Assembly: GCA_002877875.1 (NCBI GenBank)
Contig: PNIE01000019.1
Coordinates: 1-19,845 of the forward strand
Direction of reading: 5' to 3'
DNA length: 19,845 nt
Source of the DNA: Caldimicrobium thiodismutans
GTDB lineage: Bacteria; Desulfobacterota; Thermodesulfobacteria; Thermodesulfobacteriales; Thermodesulfobacteriaceae
The position numbers and the translations under genes are program-made. The notes under the pieces are model-generated. The model saw nothing but the letters and a program-made list of their open reading frames with translations. It was not told the DNA's origin and made no database searches. Below are positions 1-7,269 of this stretch, in pieces; position 1 is the stretch's first letter; each line of letters opens with the position of its first letter.

Positions 1-2
1 TT

Positions 3-65
3 TGGGATCCATTATGGATACTTGATGAAGAGATCATTAGTAGATACAATAAAAAGGTTTTATAA
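3..65 (+). CDS. 3' end of an unidentified upstream gene (partial)
   Basis: Two plus-strand frames are open from the window edge. One runs from base 3 to a TAA at 63-65 and ends in an acidic then basic tail (LDEEIISRYNKKVL). The other runs from base 1 to a TAA at 70-72 and ends TIKRFYKN. Either could be the C-terminus of a gene starting outside the window; the first looks slightly more protein-like. Too little is present to name a family. The next gene starts about 50 bases later with no clear promoter or terminator between, so the two may be co-transcribed. Confidence 0.3.
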   Translation, partial: WDPLWILDEEIISRYNKKVL

Positions 66-119
66 AAACTAAACATAGCCTGCTTAGAAAGAGGTGACGA
101 GAAAAAGTTGGAGGAGCCG

Positions 120-731
120 ATGAAAGTCCTTATAGTATATTACAGTACCTATGGAAATACTTATAAAATGGCTCTTGAGATAGCCGAGGGGGTAAAAAAG
201 GTGGATGGGGCAGAGCCAATTATACGCACCGTTCCCGAGCTTATTCCTGAAAAAATAATTAATTCTCGAGAGGATATGAAAAGGGGAAGGGATTTGCAAA
301 AAGGGGTACCTTTAGTTACCCTTGATGATTTTCGTGAGGCTGGAGCTATAGCCTTTGGAACACCAACCCGTTTTGGGGTAGTCTCAGCCCAATTAAAGAA
401 TCAAATAGATAGGCTTTCTCCTCTTTGGCAAGAGGGAGCCCTTGAAGGAAAGCCTGCTGGAATTTTTGTTTCAACCTCGACTCTGCACGGTGGGCAGGAA
501 ATGACCATTTTTTCCTTGCTTCCAGTCCTCTTACATCTAGGAATGATCTTTGTAGGAGTTCCCTATTCAGTGAAAAATCTTTTTACTACCAAGGGTGGTG
601 GCTCTCCTTATGGCCCAGGGCATATAGCTGGGCCTGACAATTTAAGAGAGCTCGATGAAGACGAAAAGGCTATCCTTAGGTCCTTTGGAAAAAGATTGGC
701 TGAAATAGGTCTAAAACTTAAGAAATCCTAA
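120..731 (+). CDS. wrbA: WrbA-like flavodoxin-fold NAD(P)H:quinone oxidoreductase
   Basis: A 203-residue flavoprotein of the WrbA family. Members bind FMN, form tetramers and reduce quinones by two electrons using NAD(P)H in the cytoplasm. The N-terminus is a flavodoxin strand followed by the FMN phosphate loop (STYGNTYKMA, about residues 9-18). A second flavin-contacting segment reads GTPTRFG near residue 80, and a typical GGQE segment follows the third strand. Length matches the family (about 200). The ATG at 120 is preferred because GGAGGAG lies at 110-116. A TTG at 108 in the same frame, with GAGGTGA at 91-97, would add four residues and cannot be excluded. It is followed at once by queH. 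The precise electron donor and quinone are not visible from sequence. Confidence 0.85.
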   Translation: MKVLIVYYSTYGNTYKMALEIAEGVKKVDGAEPIIRTVPELIPEKIINSREDMKRGRDLQKGVPLVTLDDFREAGAIAFGTPTRFGVVSAQLKNQIDRLSPLWQEGALEGKPAGIFVSTSTLHGGQEMTIFSLLPVLLHLGMIFVGVPYSVKNLFTTKGGGSPYGPGHIAGPDNLRELDEDEKAILRSFGKRLAEIGLKLKKS

Positions 732-744
732 AACTTAAGAAATG
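711..744 (+). repeat. 17-bp tandem duplication across the wrbA/queH junction
   Basis: Bases 711-727 and 728-744 are identical at 16 of 17 positions (both begin CTAAAACTTAAGAAAT; the last base is C then G). The first copy encodes the last wrbA codons. The second holds the wrbA stop (TAA, 729-731) and the queH ATG (742). Removing one copy would leave wrbA ending in a TGA that overlaps the queH start as ATGA. Confidence 0.85.
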
Positions 745-1314
745 AAAAATTTTATTCTCTTGCATATCTGTTGTGGACCCTGTAGTCTCTATCCTCTAAA
801 AGTTTTTAAAGAAGAAAAGATAAGCGTAAAGGGCTTTTTTTATAATCCCAATATTCATCCTTATCAGGAGTTTAAATTAAGGTTAGAGGCTTTAAAGGAA
901 GTTGAAAAAATTGAATCCCTTGAAATCCTATGGGATGAGACTTATGGATTAAGGTTTTTCTTGGAGGAAGTTTCCTTTCAGTGGGAACGCCCCAAGAGAT
1001 GCGAACGCTGTTATTACCTTAGACTTAAAAAGACTGCAGAACTTGCGGAAAAACTTAAGGCTGAAGCCTTTAGCACAACCCTCCTTTATAGCCCCTTTCA
1101 GTTACACGAGCTTATTAAGGAAATTGGAGAAGAGCTTTCCTATCGCTATAAGGTGCCTTTCTATTATCGAGACTTCCGCGAAGGTTATAAAGAGGGAAAA
1201 CAAAAGGCTATGGAACTTGGAATTTATCGCCAGAAATACTGCGGGTGTATCTTCAGTGAAGAAGAGAGATTTTCTCTCGCAAAAAGAAAGAAAATTTCTT
1301 TCACCCAAACCTAA
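742..1314 (+). CDS. queH: Epoxyqueuosine reductase QueH
   Basis: A 190-residue QueH (former DUF208) protein. QueH carries out the last step of queuosine synthesis, reducing epoxyqueuosine to queuosine in tRNA, and is non-homologous to the cobalamin-dependent QueG. The family's cysteines are all visible: CCGPC at residues 10-14, CERC at 87-90 and YCGC with Cys167 and Cys169; these are the known ligands of the iron-sulfur/metal sites. Length is normal for the family. The ATG at 742 has only a weak Shine-Dalgarno (TTAAGA), so translation may depend on coupling from wrbA. No other queuosine genes are in the window. Confidence 0.93.
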   Translation: MKNFILLHICCGPCSLYPLKVFKEEKISVKGFFYNPNIHPYQEFKLRLEALKEVEKIESLEILWDETYGLRFFLEEVSFQWERPKRCERCYYLRLKKTAELAEKLKAEAFSTTLLYSPFQLHELIKEIGEELSYRYKVPFYYRDFREGYKEGKQKAMELGIYRQKYCGCIFSEEERFSLAKRKKISFTQT

Positions 1315-1378
1315 TTTTCCTTTTTTTATAAAGGCTTTAAGAATTTTTCCAGATTTTCAAAGGACAATTCTAAATAAC

Positions 1379-1406
1379 TTGTATTACCTCTAAAAGGGAT
1401 TAAATT
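1379..1406 (+). promoter_or_regulatory. Possible secA promoter
   Basis: TTGTAT at 1379-1384 and TAAATT at 1401-1406 are separated by 16 bases, placing a start near 1413 and a leader of about 50 bases before secA. The -35 match is poor and the region is very AT-rich, so this is a weak call. A 9-bp direct repeat (GAATTAAAA at 1414-1422 and 1424-1432) lies just downstream. Confidence 0.3.
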
Positions 1407-1461
1407 TTTATGTGAATTAAAAGGAATTAAAAATTTTAAACAAAAGAGGTGAAAAAGTTTT

Positions 1462-4224
1462 ATGATTACCCAGCTTATTACCAAAATTATTGGAACGAAA
1501 AATGAGAGAGAACTCAAGAAATTAAAACCTATTGTCCAAAGAATTAATGAACTTGAGCCAAGTGTGCAAAGGCTTTCGGATAATGAATTAGCAAGGAAAA
1601 CTGTTGAATTTAAAGAGAGGATTTCCCAGGGAGAATCCTTGGATAAACTTCTTCCTGAGGCCTTTGCAGTGGTAAGAGAGGCAGCAAGAAGAGTTCTTGG
1701 CTTGAGGCATTTTGATGTTCAGTTAATGGGTGGCATTGTGCTTCATCAGGGAAAGATTGCTGAAATGAAGACAGGAGAAGGTAAAACCCTAGTGGCAACT
1801 CTTCCAGCCTATCTAAATGCCTTAACAGGAAGGGGAGTTCATATCGTAACAGTAAATGACTATCTTGCCAAGAGAGATGCTGAGTGGATGGGGCCTGTTT
1901 ACAGATTTCTTGGTCTTACTGTGGGGTATATCGTCTCAGGAATGGATGATACAGAGAGAAAGAAGGCTTATCAGGCAGACATTACCTACGGAACCAATTC
2001 AGAATTTGGCTTTGACTATCTAAGAGACAATATGAAATATTCCCTTGAAGATATGGTTCAAAGGGATCACTATTATGCTATCATTGATGAGGTTGACTCC
2101 ATCCTTATTGATGAAGCAAGAACTCCTCTAATTATCTCTGGACCCTCTGAGGAATCTACTGATCTTTATTATTATATCGATGAAATCGTAAGAAAACTTA
2201 AAAAGGACCTTCACTTTACTGTAGATGAAAAATCAAAAACAGCTCATCTTACTGAAGAGGGAATTGCTGAGTGCGAGAGACTGCTTGGCATTAAAAATCT
2301 TTACAATCCAAGATATGTGAGGTTAATTCATCATATTCACCAAGCTTTAAGGGCTCATCATCTTTTTAAAAGAGATGTGGATTATGTAGTTAAAGATGGA
2401 AAGGTAATTATTGTAGATGAATTTACTGGAAGGCTTATGCCTGGAAGGCGCTGGAGTGATGGTCTTCATCAAGCCATAGAAGCTAAAGAAAGAGTTCCCA
2501 TTGAAGCAGAAAACCAAACTTTGGCTATGATAACCATCCAAAATTATTTTAGAATGTATGAAAAACTTGCGGGGATGACAGGCACTGCCGAAACAGAGGC
2601 TGCAGAATTTAAGGAAATTTATAATCTTGATGTAGTAGTTATCCCTACCCACAAACCGATGATAAGAATTGATTATCCAGATCTTGTTTTCCGCACTTAC
2701 AAAGAAAAACTTGAAAAAGTAGTGGAAGAAATTGAGGAAAACTATAAAAAGGGAAGGCCTGTTCTTGTGGGAACTATTTCTATTGAAAAAAGCGAGCTCC
2801 TCTCAAAAATGCTTAAAAAGAAAAAGATTCCCCATCAGGTTTTGAATGCTAAGCATCACGAGAAAGAGGCCCAGATTATTGCCCAGGCTGGAAGGTCTTA
2901 TGCAGTAACTATTGCCACCAACATGGCTGGAAGGGGTGTTGATATTCTTTTGGGAGGAAATCCAGAGGGACTTGCTAAGGCTCAGCTAGAAGCAGAGGGG
3001 TATGATCTTTCAGAGATCCCGGAAAGGGCATGGAACGAAGTCCTTGCTATGGCAAGACAGGGACTTAATCCCACAGAAAAATATAAAGACTACTGGGCCA
3101 AAGTACTATATGAAAAATATCTTGAATGCCAGGAGGATGCTCAAAGAGTTAAAGCCCTTGAAGGACTTTACATTATTGGTACAGAGAGACACGAATCAAG
3201 ACGCATCGATAATCAGCTAAGAGGTAGAGCTGGAAGACAAGGAGATCCTGGAGCAAGCCGATTTTTCCTATCCTTAGAAGACGATTTATTAAGACTCTTT
3301 GGCTCAGATAAATTGAAAAGCCTTATGGAAAAACTTGGTCTTCCCGAGGGAGAACCTCTTGAACATCCCTGGCTCACCAAGGCTATTGAACAAGCTCAGA
3401 AAAAGGTTGAAGCCTATCACTTTGAGATTAGAAAGCACCTTCTTGAATATGACGATGTAATGAACAAACAAAGAGAGACTATCTATTCTCAGAGAAAGGA
3501 GATCCTAAAAAGTGAATCTATTAGAGACTGGATAATTTCTATGATTGAAGAAACCTGTGAAAACTTGGTCAATACCCTTCTTCCCGAAGAAAAAAACTTT
3601 GATGAGGAATCTCTTAAGCTTTTAAAAAACAGATTCAAAGAAATCTTTAATTTTGAGCCCAAAATTTTAGAAGGGGCTCTCTCAAATAAAACTACTTTGA
3701 TATCCTCCTTAAAGGAGCAAGCTTTGTCAGCTTATGAAAAGAAAGAAAAAACCATTGGGCCAGATCTAATGAGAAATCTCGAAAAATACTTCCTATTAAC
3801 TACCATTGATAGTCATTGGAAAGAACATCTTCTTATGCTTGATCACTTAAAGGAAAGCGTAGGGTTGAGAGGTTATGGACAAAAGAATCCCCTTCAGGAA
3901 TATAAGAAAGAGGCCTTTCATCTTTTTGTGGAACTTGTGAATAAGATTCGCGAAACTACCCTTACTTATCTCTATAGAGTTGAGCTAAGAGAGGAGGCAG
4001 AACGCTTTCAGGAAATGATCCTTGAAGAAGGTGAAATTGATGAGAAAAGTCTTGAGTTTAAGAGAGAGGATCCCTTTGCAGATAAGGAGGAGCCTACTAA
4101 AGAACCTGTAAGAACTGTAAAGATTGGAAGAAATGATCCTTGTCCTTGTGGTTCAGGAAAAAAGTATAAAAAATGCTGTGGAAGAGCCGAAGAAACCAAG
4201 GAGGCCATAAATGAGATGTCCTAA
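1462..4224 (+). CDS. secA: Preprotein translocase ATPase SecA
   Basis: A full-length 920-residue SecA, the motor that drives unfolded preproteins through SecYEG. Visible features in order: the N-terminal region, Walker A in nucleotide-binding domain 1 (MKTGEGKT, residues 102-109), the DEVD Walker B box (209-212), the preprotein cross-linking region, nucleotide-binding domain 2 with the conserved GTERHESRRIDNQLRGRAGRQGD-type stretch, the helical scaffold and wing regions, and a C-terminal zinc site (Cys894, Cys896, Cys905, Cys906) of the kind that binds SecB and lipids. The domain 2 segment before LEGLYIIGTE is slightly long, which explains a size a little above E. coli SecA (901). AGAGGTGA at 1445-1452 precedes the ATG by about ten bases. 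No SecM-like leader gene is visible. Confidence 0.98.
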   Translation: MITQLITKIIGTKNERELKKLKPIVQRINELEPSVQRLSDNELARKTVEFKERISQGESLDKLLPEAFAVVREAARRVLGLRHFDVQLMGGIVLHQGKIAEMKTGEGKTLVATLPAYLNALTGRGVHIVTVNDYLAKRDAEWMGPVYRFLGLTVGYIVSGMDDTERKKAYQADITYGTNSEFGFDYLRDNMKYSLEDMVQRDHYYAIIDEVDSILIDEARTPLIISGPSEESTDLYYYIDEIVRKLKKDLHFTVDEKSKTAHLTEEGIAECERLLGIKNLYNPRYVRLIHHIHQALRAHHLFKRDVDYVVKDGKVIIVDEFTGRLMPGRRWSDGLHQAIEAKERVPIEAENQTLAMITIQNYFRMYEKLAGMTGTAETEAAEFKEIYNLDVVVIPTHKPMIRIDYPDLVFRTYKEKLEKVVEEIEENYKKGRPVLVGTISIEKSELLSKMLKKKKIPHQVLNAKHHEKEAQIIAQAGRSYAVTIATNMAGRGVDILLGGNPEGLAKAQLEAEGYDLSEIPERAWNEVLAMARQGLNPTEKYKDYWAKVLYEKYLECQEDAQRVKALEGLYIIGTERHESRRIDNQLRGRAGRQGDPGASRFFLSLEDDLLRLFGSDKLKSLMEKLGLPEGEPLEHPWLTKAIEQAQKKVEAYHFEIRKHLLEYDDVMNKQRETIYSQRKEILKSESIRDWIISMIEETCENLVNTLLPEEKNFDEESLKLLKNRFKEIFNFEPKILEGALSNKTTLISSLKEQALSAYEKKEKTIGPDLMRNLEKYFLLTTIDSHWKEHLLMLDHLKESVGLRGYGQKNPLQEYKKEAFHLFVELVNKIRETTLTYLYRVELREEAERFQEMILEEGEIDEKSLEFKREDPFADKEEPTKEPVRTVKIGRNDPCPCGSGKKYKKCCGRAEETKEAINEMS
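4198..4204 (+). promoter_or_regulatory. Shine-Dalgarno inside secA for the zinc-ribbon gene
   Basis: AAGGAGG six bases before the ATG at 4211, entirely within the last codons of secA. It supports the overlapping start of the small downstream gene. Confidence 0.75.
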
Positions 4225-4432
4225 ATGTAATTACTTCTTTTCTGAAGAGTTAAAGACCTGTCCGCGATGCGGGGCTGATATGGGATCTGAAATTGAAAAA
4301 TTAGGAGTTTTTCCACCTTCTGCTGAAGCACCTTTTTTGACAATTGAAGACTTTGTAGAAACCCCAAGTTTTATAGAAGCCTCAAACCAAGAAAGGGTAA
4401 TTGACTTTCCCTTTTCCGAGGGTGAGTCTTAA
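4211..4432 (+). CDS. Small zinc-ribbon protein of unknown function
   Basis: A 73-residue protein with an N-terminal zinc ribbon (Cys3-x2-Cys6, then Cys17-x2-Cys20) followed by an acidic, Phe- and Pro-containing tail with no recognisable domain. Its ATG overlaps the secA end by 14 bases in another frame and has a strong Shine-Dalgarno inside secA, so translational coupling is likely. Four ordered cysteines and the well-spaced ribosome site make it a real gene. Such ribbons commonly mediate protein or nucleic-acid contacts; the partner is unknown. Placement after secA suggests, but does not show, a link to secretion or to the SecA C-terminal zinc site. Confidence 0.75.
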   Translation: MRCPKCNYFFSEELKTCPRCGADMGSEIEKLGVFPPSAEAPFLTIEDFVETPSFIEASNQERVIDFPFSEGES

Positions 4433-5172
4433 GGAACAGGACTTCCAAAGAAATCCTTTTTTACGCCCCGATTGAGTTCTTCTGTCTCCTTTAGTGCCAG
4501 TCTGTAATATTTGTCAAGGAGACCTGCTGCATATTTTGCGGCATAGGTATCTGGATAGGTTTCCATAAGGTAAAGAAGCCTCTTATAAGCTCCTCTATAA
4601 TATTTAATTCTTTCGTAAAATCTTGCTACATACAGCTCGTGCTGGGCAAGAAGTTCTCTAAGCTCAGCCACTCTCTTTTTGGCCTCAAAGGAATAGGGAT
4701 TTTCTGGAAAGGTCTGAAGTAGCCTTTGATAGGCCTCAATAGCCTTTCTAGCATAAGTAGGATCTCTATCAATGCTCTGACGAAGCTTATAATAGCAAGT
4801 GCCTATTTGAAAAATCACATAGGGTATAGCCTCGTTGTTGGGATAAAACTTTTCAAATTCCTCATAGAGGGCTATAGCCTCTAAATAAGACCCTTCCCAA
4901 AACTTAGTATCCGCAAGACGAAGTTCAGCAAGAATAGCCTCTGGTGTCCCAGGATACTTGTTTTTTATTTCTTCATAATACTGATAGGCAAGATCATACT
5001 GGCCCCTTTGAAAACTTCGTTCTGCTCTTTGTATTAGATCATAAAGAGGGGATTCTTTTTGAACTTTTATCTCACTTGGCCTCCAGAATTTTAGCTCTTT
5101 GGGAATTTGGCTACACCCAGAGAAAATTAAGGAAAAAAAAGAAATAAAAAACAAAAACTTAAAAGTTTTCAT
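4429..5172 (-). CDS. bamD: Outer membrane assembly lipoprotein BamD
   Basis: A 247-residue BamD/ComL (YfiO) family lipoprotein, an essential partner of BamA in inserting beta-barrel proteins into the outer membrane. The N-terminus is a lipoprotein signal: Lys3 and Lys5, a Phe-rich hydrophobic core, and lipobox FSGC with acylation at Cys20. From about residue 40 there are tandem TPR-type helical hairpins (for example GQYDLAYQYYEEIKNKYPGT), the standard BamD fold. Length fits the family. Its ATG overlaps the trxB stop as ATGA, making it the third gene of trxA-trxB-bamD. The linkage to thioredoxin genes is plausibly just operon economy. It converges on the zinc-ribbon gene with stop codons sharing bases. 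Confidence 0.92.
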   Translation of the reverse strand: MKTFKFLFFISFFSLIFSGCSQIPKELKFWRPSEIKVQKESPLYDLIQRAERSFQRGQYDLAYQYYEEIKNKYPGTPEAILAELRLADTKFWEGSYLEAIALYEEFEKFYPNNEAIPYVIFQIGTCYYKLRQSIDRDPTYARKAIEAYQRLLQTFPENPYSFEAKKRVAELRELLAQHELYVARFYERIKYYRGAYKRLLYLMETYPDTYAAKYAAGLLDKYYRLALKETEELNRGVKKDFFGSPVP

Positions 5173-6089
5173 TTTTCAAGGTTTTTAATATACTCTTCTG
5201 CATTTAGGGCAGCTACAGCTCCTTCCCCACAGGCATTAATAATCTGACGGAATTTTTTACTAACACAATCTCCACAGGCAAAAATACCTGGCCGTGAGGT
5301 CCTCATCTCTCTATCTACTATGATAAATCCACTCTCATCCATTTCAAGCTTTCCTTTAAGCCAACCTGTCTCTGGCTCATGACCAATAAAGATAAATACA
5401 CCTGCTACTTCAAGCTCTCTCTTTTCATTACTTTTTAAATTACGATAAACTATTTTTTCCACCTTATCGCTTCCCTTGATTTCTTCAATCACTGAAGGAA
5501 CAATAATTTCAATTTGAGGGTTTTTCTTTACCCTTTCCTGAAGAATAGAAGTTGCCCTAAAGGTTTCTCTACGATGGATAAGATAAACTTTTTTCACATA
5601 TTTAGTTAGATAAATAGCCTCTTGAAGAGCAGTATTTCCCCCTCCAATAACTGCGACTTCTTCCCCTTTAAAAAAGGGACCATCACAAATAGCACAATAG
5701 GAAACTCCCCTTCCTGTAAATTCTCTTTCTCCCGGAACCCCAAGTTTTCTTAGCTTGGCTCCTAAAGCAAGAATAACTGCCTTAGCTTTCAAAACCTTAC
5801 CACTTGAAAGATGCACTTCTTTTACTTCTTCCACTTCTTGAAGATCAATAACCTCTTCTTGCAGAAATTGATACTCGTAGTCCTCAAGTTGCTTTTGAAT
5901 TCTCTCTATCAGTTCATATCCAGAAATTCCCCCGGGAAACCCTGGGTAATTTTCAATTAGATCTTGGCCACCAATTGGGCCTTTTTCAAGAAGTAAAGTC
6001 TTAAGAAGAGATCTTGAAGCATATAGACAGGCCGTAAGTCCGGCAGGTCCAGCTCCCACAATTATTAGATCAAAGAGTTCCTCACTCAA
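5169..6089 (-). CDS. trxB: Thioredoxin reductase (NADPH, FAD-dependent)
   Basis: A 306-residue low-molecular-weight thioredoxin reductase that passes electrons from NAD(P)H through FAD and a redox disulfide to thioredoxin. The FAD dinucleotide motif GAGPAG is at 12-17, the redox-active CAIC at 132-135, the second GGGNTA motif at 149-154, an HRRETFRA segment typical of NADPH users at 172-179, and the C-terminal ACGDC FAD motif near residue 270. It lies 7 bases after trxA, its obvious substrate. The start is a TTG with a poor Shine-Dalgarno; an in-frame TAG two codons upstream rules out a longer protein, so coupling with trxA translation is likely. NADPH preference is inferred from the RR motif. 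Confidence 0.95.
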   Translation of the reverse strand: MSEELFDLIIVGAGPAGLTACLYASRSLLKTLLLEKGPIGGQDLIENYPGFPGGISGYELIERIQKQLEDYEYQFLQEEVIDLQEVEEVKEVHLSSGKVLKAKAVILALGAKLRKLGVPGEREFTGRGVSYCAICDGPFFKGEEVAVIGGGNTALQEAIYLTKYVKKVYLIHRRETFRATSILQERVKKNPQIEIIVPSVIEEIKGSDKVEKIVYRNLKSNEKRELEVAGVFIFIGHEPETGWLKGKLEMDESGFIIVDREMRTSRPGIFACGDCVSKKFRQIINACGEGAVAALNAEEYIKNLEK

Positions 6090-6096
6090 GGGCTAA

Positions 6097-6420
6097 TTAT
6101 CCCAATACTTTGTTTAAAGCATTAACAAGAGTTGCCTTAGAAACTGCTCCAACTATTGTTTCTACAGGCTGGCCATTTTTGAAGATAATAAGGGTAGGAA
6201 TGGCTCGAATTCCATATTTGCCCGGAGTAAGAGGATTTTCATCTACATTTAATTTACAAACCTTTACTCTACCAGCATATTCCTCTGCGAGCTCATCAAT
6301 CACAGGAGCGATGGCTCTACAAGGGCCACACCAAGCTGCCCAAAAATCTACAAGCACCGGAATAGGAGACTGTAAAACCTCCTTCTCAAAATCTTGATCC
6401 GTAACTTTGCAGGCTCCCAT
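6097..6420 (-). CDS. trxA: Thioredoxin 1
   Basis: A 107-residue cytoplasmic thioredoxin with the canonical active site WCGPC at 30-34 and the cis-proline of the IPT motif at Pro75. Fold and length match TrxA. The ATG at 6420 is chosen because AGGAGG lies at 6427-6432 (minus strand), six bases upstream; a TTG at 6435 in the same frame would place that ribosome site inside the coding region. It is the first gene of a minus-strand operon with its reductase and bamD and has its own promoter. An extra Cys near residue 55 and one at residue 4 lie outside the active site. Confidence 0.96.
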   Translation of the reverse strand: MGACKVTDQDFEKEVLQSPIPVLVDFWAAWCGPCRAIAPVIDELAEEYAGRVKVCKLNVDENPLTPGKYGIRAIPTLIIFKNGQPVETIVGAVSKATLVNALNKVLG

Positions 6421-6453
6421 AACTCCCCTCCTCAAATTATATTTATTTTTAAA

Positions 6454-6482
6454 ACTTTACTACACTTTAAAGTTTTTGGCAA
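6454..6482 (-). promoter_or_regulatory. Promoter of trxA-trxB-bamD
   Basis: Read on the minus strand: -35 TTGCCA (6482-6477), a 17-base spacer, -10 TAAAGT (6459-6454). The predicted start near 6447 gives a leader of about 27 bases holding the strong trxA ribosome site. The -35 matches five of six consensus bases. Confidence 0.55.
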
Positions 6483-6513
6483 GTCTTTGCAGCTTTCAAG
6501 TTCCATTTTATTC

Positions 6514-6528
6514 TCCTGCTAAGCAGGA
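6514..6528. repeat. Short perfect inverted repeat in the exbB-trxA gap
   Basis: TCCTGC and GCAGGA flank a 3-base loop. It sits about 50 bases past the exbB stop and upstream of the trxA promoter. Neither strand has a good T-tract after it, so it is only a possible terminator or mRNA end-structure. A weaker AT stem (TTGAA-TTT-TTCAA, 6568-6580) overlaps the exbB stop and on the minus strand is followed by CTTTTTGG. Confidence 0.4.
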
Positions 6529-6576
6529 CAATTCTTTCTTCTCTCTAAATTCTAACTCTCCAAAAAGTTGAATTTT

Positions 6577-7266
6577 TCAAAATTTAAAGAATTCTCTCCT
6601 CCCAAGGATAAAAAAACTTCTATAAAGCAATTCCATCTCCTTAGCAAGGCTCTCTTTTTTTAATAAAAAGTAATTATAAGCAAGGCTTGCAGGTATAGCC
6701 ACAATTAAGCCCAGAGCGGTATTAATTAGAGCCTCTGCAATACCTGGAGCCACAGTAGCTAGAGAAGCGCTTCCTTTAAGTCCTATTTCATGAAAGGCAC
6801 TCATTATTCCCCAAACTGTTCCAAAAAGACCTATAAAAGGAGCTGTGCTTGCTGTAGTTGCAAGAAAGCCTAAACCCTTTCCCAGCTCAAAAAGCCCCCT
6901 TTCCTGCTCAATCTTAACATATTCTTCAAGATCTTTTTCGGCAAGTTCCTGCAATTCATCCCTTTGAACCTCATTCTTTTCTTTCTTACCAAAGTAATAA
7001 TCATAAATTTCGGCAAATCTCATCACAAATCTTTTCAAACTCTTCGAAAGATCGTCTCCTGAGTTCTTCACTTCCCTGATAATTCCTGAGATATCCCTCT
7101 GATTCTCCAGTTTTAATCTCCACCTTTCAAGTAGATCCTTAAATCTCCTAAAATAAAAAAAATTATAAAAAATATAATACCAGGAAGTAAAACTCATCAG
7201 TAATAAAAAGAAAAGAACTCCCCTCCCAACCCAGCCAATCTGCCAAAAAAATTTTAAAAATTCCAT
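6577..7266 (-). CDS. ExbB/TolQ/MotA-family proton channel subunit, no partner gene nearby
   Basis: A 229-residue inner-membrane protein of the MotA/TolQ/ExbB family, which uses the proton-motive force to energise outer-membrane processes. Three membrane segments are visible: about 15-37, 131-156 and 173-203, with a long cytoplasmic loop between the first and second, as in TolQ. The hallmark stretch (TASTAPFIGLFGTVWGIMSAF-like, 137-158) and the GIAEALINTALGLIVAIPA segment in helix 3 are both present. Its ATG follows the mqnD stop by 3 bases, so it is the last gene of that operon. The usual ExbD/TolR partner is absent: the next gene downstream is trxA with its own promoter. TolQ versus ExbB cannot be settled here. 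Confidence 0.85.
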   Translation of the reverse strand: MEFLKFFWQIGWVGRGVLFFLLLMSFTSWYYIFYNFFYFRRFKDLLERWRLKLENQRDISGIIREVKNSGDDLSKSLKRFVMRFAEIYDYYFGKKEKNEVQRDELQELAEKDLEEYVKIEQERGLFELGKGLGFLATTASTAPFIGLFGTVWGIMSAFHEIGLKGSASLATVAPGIAEALINTALGLIVAIPASLAYNYFLLKKESLAKEMELLYRSFFILGRREFFKF

Positions 7267-7269
7267 CTA

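Noticed and set aside
1362..1387. GGACAA with TATTAC as the secA promoter
   Set aside because: The spacing is only 14 bases, too short for a normal sigma-70-type promoter.
1400..1439. AT-only hairpin (TTAAATTTTTA with TAAAAATTTTAA) in the secA leader
   Set aside because: The stem is purely A/T with a bulge and a 17-base loop; it would be unstable in a likely thermophile and such symmetry is expected by chance here. No SecM-like arrest peptide is present either.
6514..6528. Calling the TCCTGC/GCAGGA hairpin a firm terminator for exbB
   Set aside because: The minus strand after the stem reads GAATAAAATGG, with no T-tract; it is kept only as an inverted repeat.
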